Origin: Anaerolineaceae bacterium
GTDB taxonomy: Bacteria; Chloroflexota; Anaerolineae; Promineifilales; Promineifilaceae
NCBI GenBank assembly: GCA_002699125.1
Contig: PABI01000078.1
Location: 83,421-147,420, forward strand
Reading direction: 5' to 3'
Length of the DNA: 64,000 nt
Positions 10,301-17,432 of the stretch are shown in pieces. The notes beneath the pieces are model-generated. The model saw only the letters and a program-made list of their open reading frames with translations, did not search any database and was not told the origin of the DNA. A program made the translations under genes and the position numbers. Each line of letters begins with the position of its first letter. The stretch's first letter is position 1.

Positions 10301-11431
10301 GAAAAAGAAACCAACCAATACCAACCCGTCCTTACGATGGTTGAAGATAAACCTGTTGCTACCCAAGAACGCACCCTTTCACTGGACGAGCCGCTGTTTA
10401 CGTTTCTCAATCAGGACAAGCCGCAGCTGCTGGATGCCCACGCGCCGCTGGCCCAGACGGAGCAGTTTGCCCAGAACGGCCGTACAACCCAATCAAGCCT
10501 GTGGGTGCCCTTGCTCCAAGATGGTGTGCCAGTCGGCCTCATCAGCGTGCATTCTTACGAACCGCTTGCTTATGGCGAAAGCGACACGCAGCTGCTGCGT
10601 AGTATTGCTACCCAAACCAGCCTGGCCATTGCCAATGCACAGCTGTTCCAGCAAACCCAGCAGCAAAATGAAGAGCTGCGCGAACTGGACCAACTTAAAA
10701 CCCAGTTCCTGGCCAACATGTCCCACGAGTTACGCACGCCGCTTAACTCCATCATTGGCTTCTCGCGCGTGATTCTCAAAGGGATCGACGGCCCCACCAC
10801 CCCTGCCCAGGAAGAGGATCTGCAATCAATTTATACCAACGGGCAGCATTTGCTCATGTTGATTAATGAGATTTTGGATATGGCCAAAATTGAAGCCGGT
10901 AAGATGTCGCTCAACTTTGAAATGATTAATCTGCATACGGCCGTTGCCCCAGCCCACGACACCATGCGCAGCCTGATCAACAGCGAGCGGGTTAATTTTA
11001 TTTGGGACGTGCCCGAAGATTTACCGGAGATTGAAGCAGATGCTATCCGTCTCCGCCAAATTTTGTTGAATTTGTTGTCTAATGCCGCCAAGTTCACTGA
11101 AGATGGGGAAATCCACCTGTATGCCTATGCCGATGATGAGACGATCCATATTAAAGTGAAGGATACAGGCATTGGCATCGCCCCCGAGGATTTTGATAAG
11201 CTATTCATGCCTTTTGCCCAGGTTGACACGTCTAATACCCGTACGTCGAGTGGTACAGGTTTGGGTTTGCCCATCACAAAATGGCTGATTGAAATGCACC
11301 AGGGTAGTATCAACTTTACCAGTCAACCGAATGAGGGCACCACCTTCCATGTCATTTTGCCGGTTCGTCAAAACAAAGACAGACCGACAGAAATCCCCCT
11401 CGTACAACCAACCACCGACTCCATCAATTAA
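7388..11431 (+). CDS. Multi-GAF hybrid sensor histidine kinase
   Basis: This 1347-residue soluble kinase has an N-terminal helical segment (about 1-165) resembling RsbR-type sensor helices. About five or six GAF or GAF-like domains follow up to residue 1085, one of them degenerate (about 330-425). Then comes HisKA with phospho-acceptor H1113 in MSHELRTPLNSIIGF, and HATPase with the N box LLNLLSNAAKF, DTGIGIAPEDF and GTGLGLPI. There is no transmembrane segment, so it senses cytoplasmic or partner-borne signals, perhaps together with the membrane GAF protein encoded just upstream. It has no receiver of its own. Stand-alone receivers lie at 3293 and 13508, and one is attached to the threonine synthase at 11576. 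Confidence 0.93.
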   Translation: MQEQKHEQDTATIWGAAVNELETALYNAFIRHAIDNRGVLTSPRRGRQVASQISSLVQQYLAFEANESDITAAATQLAEQGMAMVTATQMMRVLHRAEHNLVDTAVARRLNDFQILFLEKVANAREIVQQRFQETAQTALQRALHTQLEQQISLHELQKQRNANLNQILQLNARLSQANDEATLLREAVTGICQALDITNVTLFEALEPPDVWRVITTTAPFLNQGDNAPAKTADMLATAFGKDGEVVRAYQSEEGDDGISVGIILRVGQRLLGAMVANHGSLATESYEEYLILVRTFAQNLAALWHNLYLLNETQQRAHELEILHGRYLDSIWNTPEATLQARADDSSLNIVREVTEQAAPLPTAQSTVYPLQLGDNSFGQIRIPGLENLSEEERDFVQDLIREMGSALNNAQFVQTTRAYSNQLRLASEVSRAASTILDRDQLIQEVVELIRSRFNLYYVGLFLVDEKANTAVLRAGTGEAGRLQIELNHSQEIGGGSMIGTAVATGEARVEQNVQQATAFKPNPLLPDTQAELALPLKTGNKVIGALTVQSSQQGAFASETVTVLQSLADQLAIAIENANLFAQTESTLDETNRLYTASRRIGQATNAYEIYKTLVDFARNTEIAQVVKIIIADPKAPDFVIIPVAWSSIDIEIESNLRMPRETYSFGDRLIDTDVLVVADAQAQSGIDEHSQQMFVQNDLHAAALIPIYIEQEWLGTLALAHKKPNAFANASLQPMRTLADQAATILANQRLLRQTELLYRIGRALNQAITRDDALDIAVREIQAYTGAYQCRFVNYKPGASSGRLLANSSSQRVDKNAHLPLTGDYTFEYLSQEQKPLLLSPRNDALPKETIEQHVTQFGAYASLLIPAASQQELLGYLAIDSVSGERPFTRSNIIFAQTVVDHLTTQLENVKLLDEALHRAQDLITLNQVQANISRALDLEILARIIYGEVGRLLDNTCFQLALYEKETNQYQPVLTMVEDKPVATQERTLSLDEPLFTFLNQDKPQLLDAHAPLAQTEQFAQNGRTTQSSLWVPLLQDGVPVGLISVHSYEPLAYGESDTQLLRSIATQTSLAIANAQLFQQTQQQNEELRELDQLKTQFLANMSHELRTPLNSIIGFSRVILKGIDGPTTPAQEEDLQSIYTNGQHLLMLINEILDMAKIEAGKMSLNFEMINLHTAVAPAHDTMRSLINSERVNFIWDVPEDLPEIEADAIRLRQILLNLLSNAAKFTEDGEIHLYAYADDETIHIKVKDTGIGIAPEDFDKLFMPFAQVDTSNTRTSSGTGLGLPITKWLIEMHQGSINFTSQPNEGTTFHVILPVRQNKDRPTEIPLVQPTTDSIN

Positions 11432-11575
11432 CCATTAGCATAGCAATTTAGAACCAAACGGTACTTTTTGCCCATTCGCTAAATTCATGCTTTATTTTCA
11501 AATGGGTGGGTACTAAAGATGTAACGTAAGCACCTTACCTCAAACTTAGCCGTATAAGTCGAGGAGATTTCTGTA
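11432..11575 (+). promoter_or_regulatory. Spacer upstream of the threonine synthase-receiver gene
   Basis: This 144-bp spacer shows no stem followed by a T-run and no clear sigma-70 promoter, so transcription may continue from the kinase gene. A ribosome binding site CGAGGAG sits 10 bases before the ATG at 11576. Confidence 0.3.
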
Positions 11576-13294
11576 ATGAGTAGCATAAAAATTGTATGTC
11601 GCGCCTGTGGCGCTAAATTTGATTTTGAACGGCCGTTACCCACCTGCCCCAACTGCAACAATCAATGGCTGGATGCCGAATATGAACTGACCCATCCGCA
11701 GCAAAACGGCCATCTGGCCCAAAAAGGGCATGATTGGCTGCGCCAGCTAGACAAACGCGGCGCAACCCTGTGGCGCTACCGCGAACTGCTGCCCATTCAC
11801 GATGATGAAAACATCATCACCCTCGGCGAAGGCTGGACGCCTTTGCTGCGGGCCCACAATTTGGGCCTCATGCTGGGTCACCCCAACATCTACATCAAAG
11901 ATGAGCGCCAGGGGCCAACCGGCTCATTTAAAGACCGCCAGGCAGCGATTGCCATCAGCGTCATGAAAGAGGCAGGCATCAAAGAAGCTGTTGTTTCATC
12001 TACCGGCAACGTAGCCATTGCTTATTCCGCCTACAGCGCCCGGGCCGGCATCAAAATGTGGGTGTTTGTCACCAGCTCGGTGCCCGCCGACAAAATGCGT
12101 GAAGTGGCGCTGTACGGCTCTGAAGTCATTAAGGTTGCCGGCACCTACGATGAAGCCAAACGCATTGCCGCTGAATTTGCCACCAGCAAAAATCTATTCC
12201 TGGATCGGGGCATCAAAGGCATTGCCGCTAAAGAAGCGATGAAAACATTAGCCTTTGAAGTCGCCGAACAGCTGGGCAGCATCCACGCCGGGCAAAGTTC
12301 GACTATCCTCAACGGCAGCCAGCATCGCTGGCGCACGCCAGATTGGTACTTACAGGCCGTCAGCGGCGGATTGGGTCCGGTCGGCGTGATGAAAGGGTTT
12401 GCCGAATTAAAACGGCTGGGCCTGGTAGAAAAAATGCCCAAAATGGGTCTGTTCCAAACCAGCGGCTGTGCCCCCATGGCCAGCTCCTTCCACAAAGGGC
12501 TGGCCATTGCCGAAACGGTAAAAGAGCCGCGTACCGACATCACCACCCTGGCCACCGGTGCCCCCGGCGAAGCGTATGAAGTGCTGCGAGAGCTTATTAA
12601 TGAATATGGCGGCACAATTGATGCCATCACCGACATAGAGGCGTTTAGCGCACTCCATCTGGTGGCCAAGATGGACGGAATTTCGGTGGAACCGGCAACG
12701 GCCGTTACCTTTGCCGGCCTTTTTAAACTGATTCGTGAAGGTAAAATCCTGCCCCATGAAACCGTCGTGCTCAACTGCTCTGGCCACACCTTCCCCGTCG
12801 AAAAACATATCATTGGTGACCAGTACACGCGCGACATGACCCTGCCCGATACTGGCGAATTGACCCGCAGCAACCGCAGCCGCGAAGAAGGGCTGCTCAC
12901 CGCCTTAGAAGAGCTGGACGACCGCGTCCAGCGCATTACGATTGTGGAAGATCATTTAGATGCAGCTCGGCTCATCCGCCGCATTTTGCAGGCACAAGGA
13001 GATTTCCTGATTGATGAAGCCCATGACGGGCAGACCGGGCTGCAGCTAATTCGCGAAACCCGACCCAACCTCGTCATTCTGGACTTAATGATGCCCGGTC
13101 TGGATGGCTTTGCCGTGGTGGAAGCCATGAAAGCCGATCCCGTGCTAAAAGAAACGCCCATCATTGTTATTACCGCCAAAGAGCTTACCGATGACGAAAA
13201 GCAGCGGCTGGACGGCCAAATTAAGGCATTGCTGCAAAAAGGCTCTTTTATGGATTCGGACTTGTTGAACGATATTCAAAAAGCTTTACCTTAG
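11576..13294 (+). CDS. thrC: Threonine synthase-like PLP enzyme fused to a C-terminal receiver domain
   Basis: The single open frame encodes 572 residues. Residues 1-30 form a zinc ribbon (C8, C11, C24, C27). Residues 75-405 are a fold-type II PLP enzyme of the threonine synthase group. It has LGEGWTPL (83-90), the PLP lysine K119 in GPTGSFKDRQ, the phosphate-side loop SSTGNVA (141-147), SGGLGP (263-268) and the terminal LNCSGHT (399-405). Threonine synthases usually end soon after this point. Here a linker of about 45 residues leads into a complete receiver (453-572) with the acidic pair E458/D459, phospho-acceptor D503 in VILDLMMPG, T533 and K555. Fusion of a biosynthetic enzyme to a phospho-receiver is unusual. 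Phosphorylation might control activity or recruit the enzyme. The neighbours are sensor kinases. Confidence 0.9.
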   Translation: MSSIKIVCRACGAKFDFERPLPTCPNCNNQWLDAEYELTHPQQNGHLAQKGHDWLRQLDKRGATLWRYRELLPIHDDENIITLGEGWTPLLRAHNLGLMLGHPNIYIKDERQGPTGSFKDRQAAIAISVMKEAGIKEAVVSSTGNVAIAYSAYSARAGIKMWVFVTSSVPADKMREVALYGSEVIKVAGTYDEAKRIAAEFATSKNLFLDRGIKGIAAKEAMKTLAFEVAEQLGSIHAGQSSTILNGSQHRWRTPDWYLQAVSGGLGPVGVMKGFAELKRLGLVEKMPKMGLFQTSGCAPMASSFHKGLAIAETVKEPRTDITTLATGAPGEAYEVLRELINEYGGTIDAITDIEAFSALHLVAKMDGISVEPATAVTFAGLFKLIREGKILPHETVVLNCSGHTFPVEKHIIGDQYTRDMTLPDTGELTRSNRSREEGLLTALEELDDRVQRITIVEDHLDAARLIRRILQAQGDFLIDEAHDGQTGLQLIRETRPNLVILDLMMPGLDGFAVVEAMKADPVLKETPIIVITAKELTDDEKQRLDGQIKALLQKGSFMDSDLLNDIQKALP

Positions 13295-13331
13295 CTTTCA
13301 TGCACAGCAAATGTCAGGAGCAAAAAAGTAT

Positions 13332-13371
13332 AAAAAGAGGGTGAATTACGGCCGTAACGTATCCCCCTTTT
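13332..13371 (+). terminator. Terminator-like hairpin after threonine synthase-receiver
   Basis: The stem AAAAGAGGG pairs imperfectly with CCCCCTTTT around a central palindrome TTACGGCCGTAA, and the 3' arm is T-rich. It lies 37 bp after the stop. The next gene probably has its own promoter. Confidence 0.5.
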
Positions 13372-13507
13372 CTCCTCCCAGTACAAACGCACCATTCATT
13401 TCGCTTGTCCAAAAGCCAAAATAGGACCACAATGTGAATTGCAAAAATATTGATATCTATGGCACAATAATCGCGCTTGATACACACTAACTTGGTCAGC
13501 TAACTAT

Positions 13508-14782
13508 ATGTATATGGACAAAACAACAATACCGCTTGCAAAAATCTTGTACATCGAAGACGATCCCGCCAGTCGCCGGTTGGTACAGCGCGTGCTGGAC
13601 AATAAAGGGTACGATGTGGTTGTAGCCGCCGATGGGCTTGAAGGCATTTCCATGGCCCGCGAACACCATCCCAACCTTATCCTAATGGATATCAATCTGC
13701 CAAGCATGGATGGTCGTGAAATTACCACGCGTCTACGCAGCCTGCCTAACTTTTCAGACACGCCCATTGTGGCCCTAACCGCCAACCACAGTCCGGGAAG
13801 CCGTGAACTGGCCCTGGCCGCGGGTTGTACCGGCTTTCTTACCAAGCCAATTGATGTTTCCATATTCCCCAACCAGGTGAATGCCTACCTGCACGGCCAT
13901 GCCGAGCCCCTCTCCAAAGAAGAGCACAGCGAGCATCTCCAGCGGCATGCCCAAAATCTGGTGGAACGGCTGGAAAGTAAAATTCATGAGCTGGAAAGCG
14001 CCAACAAACGACTGCGCGAACTGGACCGCCTCAAGAGCGATTTTATCATCATGGTTTCCCATGAGCTGCGCACGCCGCTGACCTTAATCAGTGGCTACGC
14101 CCATTTGTTGGATGAACAGGTAAAGCAAACCGATAATACACTGCCCGCGGAAATGGTCTCCGGCGTGGCCGAAGGGCTAAATCTAGGCGTTACGCGCATG
14201 CGGGATGTGGTGAATGAAATCATCAAAGTTGCTCGCATTGCCTCCGGCACGCTGGACCTGGCTTTAGGCCCCGTGCGCATCTCTGAAGTTGTTCAAGATA
14301 TCTTTGAAGAGTTTGGTGAAGTGTGCAATAAGCGGCGGCTCAATGTGCAAATTGGGGATCTCTCCAAGCTGCCAATCGTCCAGGGGGATGGCGAACAGTT
14401 GAAGTCGGCTATTTACCACATTTTTAGCAACGCTGTAAAATACACGCCAGACGGCGGCAGTATTTTTGTTGTCGGTCGTGCTGTTGGTGATACGATTGAT
14501 TTGATTATTCAAGATACCGGTATTGGCATTCCGGACAGCGAACATCGTCGCATTTTTGACCAATTTTATACGCTGGGTTCTATTGAGCACCACTCAACCA
14601 GCAAATTTGCTTTTCAAGGTGGCGGTTTAGGATTAGGGTTGGCCATTGTAAAAGGAATTATTGAGGCACATAACGGCCGTGTTTGGGTAGAGAGTGAACG
14701 ACGCGATCCAGACCAATTCCCGGGCAGCACCTTCCACATTTTGCTACCTTTGGAGCAAGTAAACCAGACTGTAGAACTTTAA
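13508..14782 (+). CDS. Receiver-histidine kinase hybrid protein
   Basis: The 424-residue protein has a receiver at its N-terminus (residues 12-130; IEDD, D61 in LILMDINLPSMDG, K in FLTKPID). A coiled coil rich in leucine and glutamate follows (about 140-175), then HisKA with H185 in VSHELRTPLTLISGY and HATPase with SNAVKYTPDGG, DTGIGIPD and GGGLGLGLAI. It has no membrane segment. This layout, with the receiver before the kinase, is common in phosphorelay regulators that change kinase output on phosphorylation. Two nearby start codons (13508 and 13514) are possible and neither has a clear ribosome binding site. It is separated from the preceding gene by a terminator-like hairpin. Confidence 0.92.
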   Translation: MYMDKTTIPLAKILYIEDDPASRRLVQRVLDNKGYDVVVAADGLEGISMAREHHPNLILMDINLPSMDGREITTRLRSLPNFSDTPIVALTANHSPGSRELALAAGCTGFLTKPIDVSIFPNQVNAYLHGHAEPLSKEEHSEHLQRHAQNLVERLESKIHELESANKRLRELDRLKSDFIIMVSHELRTPLTLISGYAHLLDEQVKQTDNTLPAEMVSGVAEGLNLGVTRMRDVVNEIIKVARIASGTLDLALGPVRISEVVQDIFEEFGEVCNKRRLNVQIGDLSKLPIVQGDGEQLKSAIYHIFSNAVKYTPDGGSIFVVGRAVGDTIDLIIQDTGIGIPDSEHRRIFDQFYTLGSIEHHSTSKFAFQGGGLGLGLAIVKGIIEAHNGRVWVESERRDPDQFPGSTFHILLPLEQVNQTVEL

Positions 14783-14902
14783 CTTCAACCGTACGCCAGA
14801 ACGATTAATCCGGGCTCTTACCCATCCTGTATCCTTGCCGACTCACCCATTTTCATACATACCTGACGCGCCTAACGCTCGTTAGCCTATGTGTTTTCCA
14901 AT

Positions 14903-14930
14903 TTGTCATTTGTTCAGTTTGTACTGTAAT
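14903..14930 (+). promoter_or_regulatory. Candidate sigma-70 promoter close to the DMT permease start
   Basis: TTGTCA and TGTAAT (five of six matches each) are spaced by 16 bp. The -10 ends only 8 bases before the ATG at 14939. If used, the transcript would be nearly leaderless, although GGAG also stands before the ATG. Confidence 0.35.
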
Positions 14931-14938
14931 GGAGAAAC

Positions 14939-15937
14939 ATGGCAACGCCACCCGGCAAACCCTCAGCAGTAAGCGTTCCAACAGAAAAAGAACCTGAGGA
15001 AACGTCTGCTCAGGCTAGCAGCCAGCAGTGGAGTTTAGGACTACTTTGGGGATTGTTATCACCACTCTTTTTGGGCATTGTGCCTATTTTGGCCAAAGTG
15101 GCTTACGCGGCCGGTGTCAACGTCCTCACCGTAGTTGCATTTCGAACGGTCATTGCGGCCGTTTTTTTGTGGCTGGGGATGCTGCTGTTCAAACGTCAGC
15201 TCATTCGCAGTTCACTGCCGGCCGTCCTTAGCAGCATGATCGCCGGAGCCATCAATGGTCTGGGCTCCATCTTCTTCTACACCAGTCTAACCCGCATCGA
15301 CGCCTCTCTGGGCCAATTGGTCAACATCACCTATTTGGTGTTTGTAACGGTTTTTTTGCGGCTGGCGGGGCAAACCATTTCCGTGCTCACCATTTTTCGC
15401 ACGATCCTGACAATTGGCGCGATCTACCTGCTCACGCGCGGGGGCGCGGGGCCGGCAGATTGGCTGGGGGTAGGCATGATGCTTGTTGCCGCCATCACCT
15501 ATGCCATTCAGCTGGTGCTCAGCCAGCGCATTATGCTGGACATACCTGCACCCACCATGACGCTGTACGCCATCACTGCGATGGCGGCCGTTGTGACCGT
15601 GGCCTGGTTTGTCGCCCCGGTGGATCTGGCGCTGGTTAGCACAGACGGCTGGCAGGCGATTGGTTGGATGGCCCTGGTAACCGCGCTTTCTCGCCTGACG
15701 CTCTTTTTGGGGGTCAAAGCCATGGGCAGCATTCAAACGGCACTGCTGGGTGTGTCCGAAGTGGTGGTAACGATTGTGATTGCGGCCATTTTTCTGGGTG
15801 AGCGTCTAACGTTGCTGCAATGGGTAGGTGCGGCTGTTTTAATGGTAAGCATCTTCCTAGTGCGCTTTGAAAAAGGCGTGCCCCGCTTCATCGACTGGTG
15901 GCAGTTCCTCTGGCGCCGTTTTTTGCCAAAGAAGTAA
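14939..15937 (+). CDS. EamA/DMT-superfamily permease
   Basis: The 332-residue integral membrane protein has about ten hydrophobic helices arranged as two EamA repeats (about 35-165 and 185-315), preceded by a soluble, charged N-terminus of 35 residues. The second repeat carries the usual LLGVSEVVVTIVIAAIFLGERLTLLQWVGA signature region (residues about 275-303). Drug/metabolite transporter family members export amino acids, nucleotides or other metabolites; the substrate cannot be predicted. It stands alone on the plus strand and ends facing the NDH-2 gene across an inverted repeat. Confidence 0.88.
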   Translation: MATPPGKPSAVSVPTEKEPEETSAQASSQQWSLGLLWGLLSPLFLGIVPILAKVAYAAGVNVLTVVAFRTVIAAVFLWLGMLLFKRQLIRSSLPAVLSSMIAGAINGLGSIFFYTSLTRIDASLGQLVNITYLVFVTVFLRLAGQTISVLTIFRTILTIGAIYLLTRGGAGPADWLGVGMMLVAAITYAIQLVLSQRIMLDIPAPTMTLYAITAMAAVVTVAWFVAPVDLALVSTDGWQAIGWMALVTALSRLTLFLGVKAMGSIQTALLGVSEVVVTIVIAAIFLGERLTLLQWVGAAVLMVSIFLVRFEKGVPRFIDWWQFLWRRFLPKK

Positions 15938-15970
15938 TCATCCGTTTTCTTCCCCGTTTAAATGATGCGG

Positions 15971-16019
15971 GAAACGTGATGCATGAGAAAATTCAGTCAG
16001 TTTCACGCATCACGTTTCA
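15971..16019. repeat. Inverted repeat between convergent genes
   Basis: Arms GAAACGTGATGC and GCATCACGTTTC (extended with one mismatch) surround a 10-base loop. It separates the ends of the DMT permease and NDH-2 genes and may end transcription from both sides. Confidence 0.6.
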
Positions 16020-16021
16020 CT

Positions 16022-17341
16022 TCATGTTTGTTGTACCGGTTCCAGCGGCACGTCAGCCACCCTGGGCACCTGATCCTCCGCCTGTCGGGTAATGAGCAAG
16101 GCGGGACGGCTGTGCGTAAAGTAGCTCCAGGCCCACTGCAAAAAGACAATCAGTCGGTTCTGGAAGCCAGCTAGGTAAAGCAAATGAACAATCCACCAGA
16201 GATGCCAGGCCAGCACGCCCACCAGCCGCAGCGAGCCGATTTGCACCACGGCCGTTTGCCGGCCAATTTGCGCCATGTCACCCCGATTTTTGTAGCGAAA
16301 CGGCCGTGCCGTTTTGCCGTTCCAGCGGCGTTGCAGCAGCTTCGCCACGTACAGCCCCTGCTGAATTGCCACCTGGGCCACGCCGGGCAGCGGTTGGCCG
16401 TCTTCATTTAAAACGTGCGCCAGATCGCCAATGACAAAAATGTTTTCATGTCCCGGCACGCTCAAGTCTGGCAGCACCTGCACCCGGCCCGTGCGGTCCA
16501 GTGACGCCCCCGACGCTTCGGCCAGCGCTTCACCCAGCGGCGACGCTTTGACACCCGCTGCCCACAGCACGGTTCGCGCCGGGATAACTTCTTCGTTGGT
16601 TTCGGCTTTGAGCGTGACGGTGGTGGGGGAAACGGCCGTTACCCGCGCCTTGGTGCGCACCGTAACCCCCATTTTCTCTAAAGCCGCCGCCGCCTTTTGC
16701 GACAATGTCGCATCGTAGGTGGGCAAAATGTAGTCGGGCGACTGCACCAGGATGATGCGAGCATCGGCCGGATTGATGCGGCGGAATTCGTGGCGCAGCG
16801 CTTTGTGGGCCACTTCGGCCAGGGCTCCGGCCATCTCCACACCCGTTGGTCCACCACCGATGATGACAAACGTCAGCCAGGCGCGCATCGTTTCCGGGTC
16901 CACAGCCCGTTCCGCCATTTCAAAGGCAGACAGCACCCGCCGTCGAATCTCCAAAGCGTCTTCCACCTTTTTAAGGGGGGGTGCCCACTGCTGCCACTCG
17001 TCGTTGCCAAAATAATGGTAGCCCGCACCCGCCGCCACAATGAGCGTGTCGTAAGGCACGGTGCCATCGCGCAGCAGTACTTCCTGTTTGTCAACATCGA
17101 ATCCGGTCACTTCGCCCAGAAGCACGCGGGCATTTTGCTGCCTTTTAAACAGCCGACGCAGCGGCGAAGCAATATCGGCCGGAGAAAGATGGCCAGTCGC
17201 CACCTGGTAAAGCAATGGTTGGAATAAATGATGATTACGGCGATCGATCAGCGTCACCTCAACAGGTGCCCGCTTCAATGCCTGGGCGACGTTCACGCCG
17301 CCAAAGCCACCACCGACAATTACAACTCGTTTTGGGTTCAT
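16022..17341 (-). CDS. ndh: Type II NADH dehydrogenase (NDH-2)
   Basis: The 439-residue flavoprotein starts with the FAD-binding RVVIVGGGFGGVNVAQAL motif. It has the second nucleotide site VIIGGGPTGVEMAGALAE for NADH and the FAD-contacting GDLAHV...GVAQVAIQQG segment near residue 300. These are marks of non-proton-pumping NADH:quinone oxidoreductase. The C-terminal 70 residues contain hydrophobic and amphipathic stretches (LVGVLAWHLWWIVHLLYLAGF) that would attach it to the inner face of the membrane. The ATG at 17341 is chosen because AAGGAGG lies 6-7 bases upstream; a longer frame begins 39 bases earlier. It suggests a respiratory lifestyle. Confidence 0.92.
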   Translation of the reverse strand: MNPKRVVIVGGGFGGVNVAQALKRAPVEVTLIDRRNHHLFQPLLYQVATGHLSPADIASPLRRLFKRQQNARVLLGEVTGFDVDKQEVLLRDGTVPYDTLIVAAGAGYHYFGNDEWQQWAPPLKKVEDALEIRRRVLSAFEMAERAVDPETMRAWLTFVIIGGGPTGVEMAGALAEVAHKALRHEFRRINPADARIILVQSPDYILPTYDATLSQKAAAALEKMGVTVRTKARVTAVSPTTVTLKAETNEEVIPARTVLWAAGVKASPLGEALAEASGASLDRTGRVQVLPDLSVPGHENIFVIGDLAHVLNEDGQPLPGVAQVAIQQGLYVAKLLQRRWNGKTARPFRYKNRGDMAQIGRQTAVVQIGSLRLVGVLAWHLWWIVHLLYLAGFQNRLIVFLQWAWSYFTHSRPALLITRQAEDQVPRVADVPLEPVQQT

Positions 17342-17432
17342 TGTTATGCCTCCTTGCAAAAATGAATCTGCAAGCAGCATATTGTTTTAGGGAGTAAAAG
17401 TGATCCACCGAAGGGATGAGCAGGGGGTGGAT

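Noticed and set aside
12145..12936. 263-codon open frame on the minus strand
   Set aside because: It lies fully antisense to the threonine synthase gene, has a serine/arginine-rich sequence without any recognisable domain and no ribosome binding site.
12788..12940. Suspicion that the threonine synthase-receiver fusion is a frameshift artefact
   Set aside because: The frame is continuous across the linker, codon use is uniform and both domains are complete with all key residues, so a genuine fusion is the simpler reading.
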